Assembly (NCBI GenBank): GCA_018668095.1
Contig: JABIQF010000002.1
Coordinates: forward strand, 1 to 14,086
DNA from: Cellvibrionales bacterium
GTDB taxonomy: Bacteria; Pseudomonadota; Gammaproteobacteria; Pseudomonadales; UBA7434
DNA: 14,086 bases
Direction of reading: 5' to 3'
Below are positions 13,017 through 14,086 of this stretch, piece after piece. Within the stretch, counting starts at the first letter, position 1, and every line of letters starts with the position of its first letter. Both the position numbers and the translations under genes were made by a program. Under the pieces are notes generated by a model. It made no database searches. It saw only the letters and a list, made by a program, of their open reading frames with translations, and had not been told where the DNA came from.

Positions 13017-14086
13017 TTAGTTGTCGATGTTAATTTTAATTTGCTCTACTTCGCTGTAGGGATGAATATCTGATATCGCTTTTGATAATCCATCGCCACT
13101 GACAATATGTGCATGGTGGCGCTTTAATCTGCGTGGCTCTTTGACCCCGCAGGAGTGAGCAATAACGCCAACTTCATAAATCATGTTTTGAGTATAGTTT
13201 GCAACGCGCTCGGCCTTATTGCTAGGGTCTAACCCAAATTGTAGTTTCTTGTTGTGTGTAGTGATACCCGTGGGGCAAGTATTTTTATTGCATTGCAAGG
13301 CTTGTATACAGCCTAGGGCAAACATAAAGCCGCGGGCTGAGACAACAAAATCGGCTCCCATACATAATGCCCAAGCAACGCCCGAGGGTGTAATCATCTT
13401 ACCGGAACCTATTACTTTAATACGCTTTCTCAAGCCGTATTGGTTCAGTTTATTGGTGACTAATGGCAGGCTCTCTTTTAATGGTAGGCCGACAAAATCC
13501 ATGAGGCTCTGTGGTGCAGCCCCAGTACCACCATCGGCACTGTCGATGGTGATAAAGTCTGGTGCAGATTCAATGCCTCTGGCTAGAATGAGGCTGCACA
13601 TATTGTCTATCCAGTCAGAGGAGCCAACAACCACTTTAAAGCCAACAGGTTTGCCGGTGACATCGCGAATATGGTCAACCATATCTAATAAATCTTCAAC
13701 GGAGTTGATGTCGGGGTGGCCGTTGGGGCTAATAGAGTCTTCACCGACATTGATACCACGAACAGCAGCAATTTCGGCGGTGACTTTTGCACCGGGTAAA
13801 ATGCCACCTTTGCCCGGCTTAGCGCCTTGGCTCATTTTAATTTCAAACATGCGAACTTGTTGATGGTTCGCAATGTTTCTCAATTTCTCATCGGATAATT
13901 GTCCGTTGCTGTCTCGCACGCCGTATTTAGCGGTACCAATTTGATAGACTAAATCACAACCGCTTTCTAGGTGATAAGGGCTAACCCCGCCTTCACCAGT
14001 ATTCATCCAGCAGCCTGATTTTTTAGCCCCGTAGGATAAAGCTTGTATTGCTGGTTTAGAGATTGCACCATAACTCATGCCTGAAA
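13017..14086 (-). CDS. FMN-binding glutamate synthase family protein, C-terminal part
   Basis: A homologue of the FMN-binding synthase domain of glutamate synthase (GltB-like), without the N-terminal amidotransferase in view. The frame stays open to the window end, and the visible beginning (SGMSYGAISKPAI) is internal to the family, so about 355 C-terminal residues are seen and the true start is outside. Visible are MNTGEGGVSPYHL, FEIKMSQGAKPGKGG, ISPNGHPDI, FITIDSADGGTGAAP, IKVIGSGKMITP and the barrel-end GADFVVSARGFMFALGC. Cysteines in a C-x5-C-x4-C pattern (codons within 13275-13310, ending NTCPTGITTH) match the 3Fe-4S ligands of glutamate synthase. Stand-alone proteins of this family are usually about 500 residues. 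Their physiological reaction is often unproven, so glutamate synthesis itself is not claimed. The next - strand gene follows after 41 bases. Confidence 0.92.
   Translation of the reverse strand, partial: SGMSYGAISKPAIQALSYGAKKSGCWMNTGEGGVSPYHLESGCDLVYQIGTAKYGVRDSNGQLSDEKLRNIANHQQVRMFEIKMSQGAKPGKGGILPGAKVTAEIAAVRGINVGEDSISPNGHPDINSVEDLLDMVDHIRDVTGKPVGFKVVVGSSDWIDNMCSLILARGIESAPDFITIDSADGGTGAAPQSLMDFVGLPLKESLPLVTNKLNQYGLRKRIKVIGSGKMITPSGVAWALCMGADFVVSARGFMFALGCIQALQCNKNTCPTGITTHNKKLQFGLDPSNKAERVANYTQNMIYEVGVIAHSCGVKEPRRLKRHHAHIVSGDGLSKAISDIHPYSEVEQIKINIDN

Noticed and set aside
13219..13863. A long + strand open frame of 214 codons opposite the glutamate-synthase-family gene.
   Set aside because: It lies wholly antisense to a gene with clear family motifs and iron-sulfur cysteines, and its product resembles no protein I know.

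Overview
The window looks like chromosomal core-metabolism DNA from a gammaproteobacterium, probably from the Pseudomonadales/Cellvibrionales/Oceanospirillales side. The evidence is the gene order sucB-lpd-sucC-sucD (the Pseudomonas arrangement; E. coli has no lpd between sucB and sucC), an Lrp-type regulator divergent from bkdA1-bkdA2-bkdB, an ArfB close to E. coli YaeJ, and moderately AT-rich DNA with AT-rich intergenic gaps. Genus cannot be assigned by reading alone. I see no insertion sequence, phage gene, CRISPR array, tRNA or rRNA.

Layout. (1) 1-3957, + strand: the end of sucB, then lpd, sucC and sucD, which is the second half of the 2-oxoglutarate dehydrogenase / succinyl-CoA synthetase operon. 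It closes with a good intrinsic terminator at 3986-4013. A perfect 14-bp hairpin without a U-tract lies between lpd and sucC. (2) 4264-4947, + strand: a stand-alone DJ-1/PfpI (GlxA N-domain-like) protein. (3) 5017-5499, - strand: an Lrp/AsnC regulator, probably BkdR. About 460 bp of AT-rich control DNA separates it from (4) 5961-10690, + strand: branched-chain 2-oxoacid dehydrogenase E1alpha, E1beta and E2, then leucine dehydrogenase. A bidirectional hairpin at 10712-10749 separates this operon from (5) the - strand genes: class I DAHP synthase, ArfB ribosome-rescue hydrolase, an unidentified conserved-looking protein, and an FMN-binding glutamate-synthase-family protein cut by the window end.

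How the genes work together. Leucine dehydrogenase deaminates Leu/Ile/Val to 2-oxoacids, and BkdA1/A2/B convert these to branched acyl-CoAs. No dedicated E3 (lpdV) sits in the bkd operon, so the lpd gene a few kb upstream is the natural E3 candidate for both 2-oxoglutarate dehydrogenase and the branched-chain complex. The regulator is placed to sense branched-chain amino acids and control both directions from the shared intergenic region.

I found no convincing undescribed multi-gene system. The best leads are regulatory: an attenuator-like hairpin just before the bkdA1 ribosome-binding site, a 10-bp repeat spaced 20 bp in the bkdR/bkdA1 gap, perfect palindromes at the starts of both divergent genes, and the lpd-sucC hairpin. 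Two proteins also deserve attention: the DJ-1-like protein with an altered oxyanion-region motif and the unidentified 172-residue protein.
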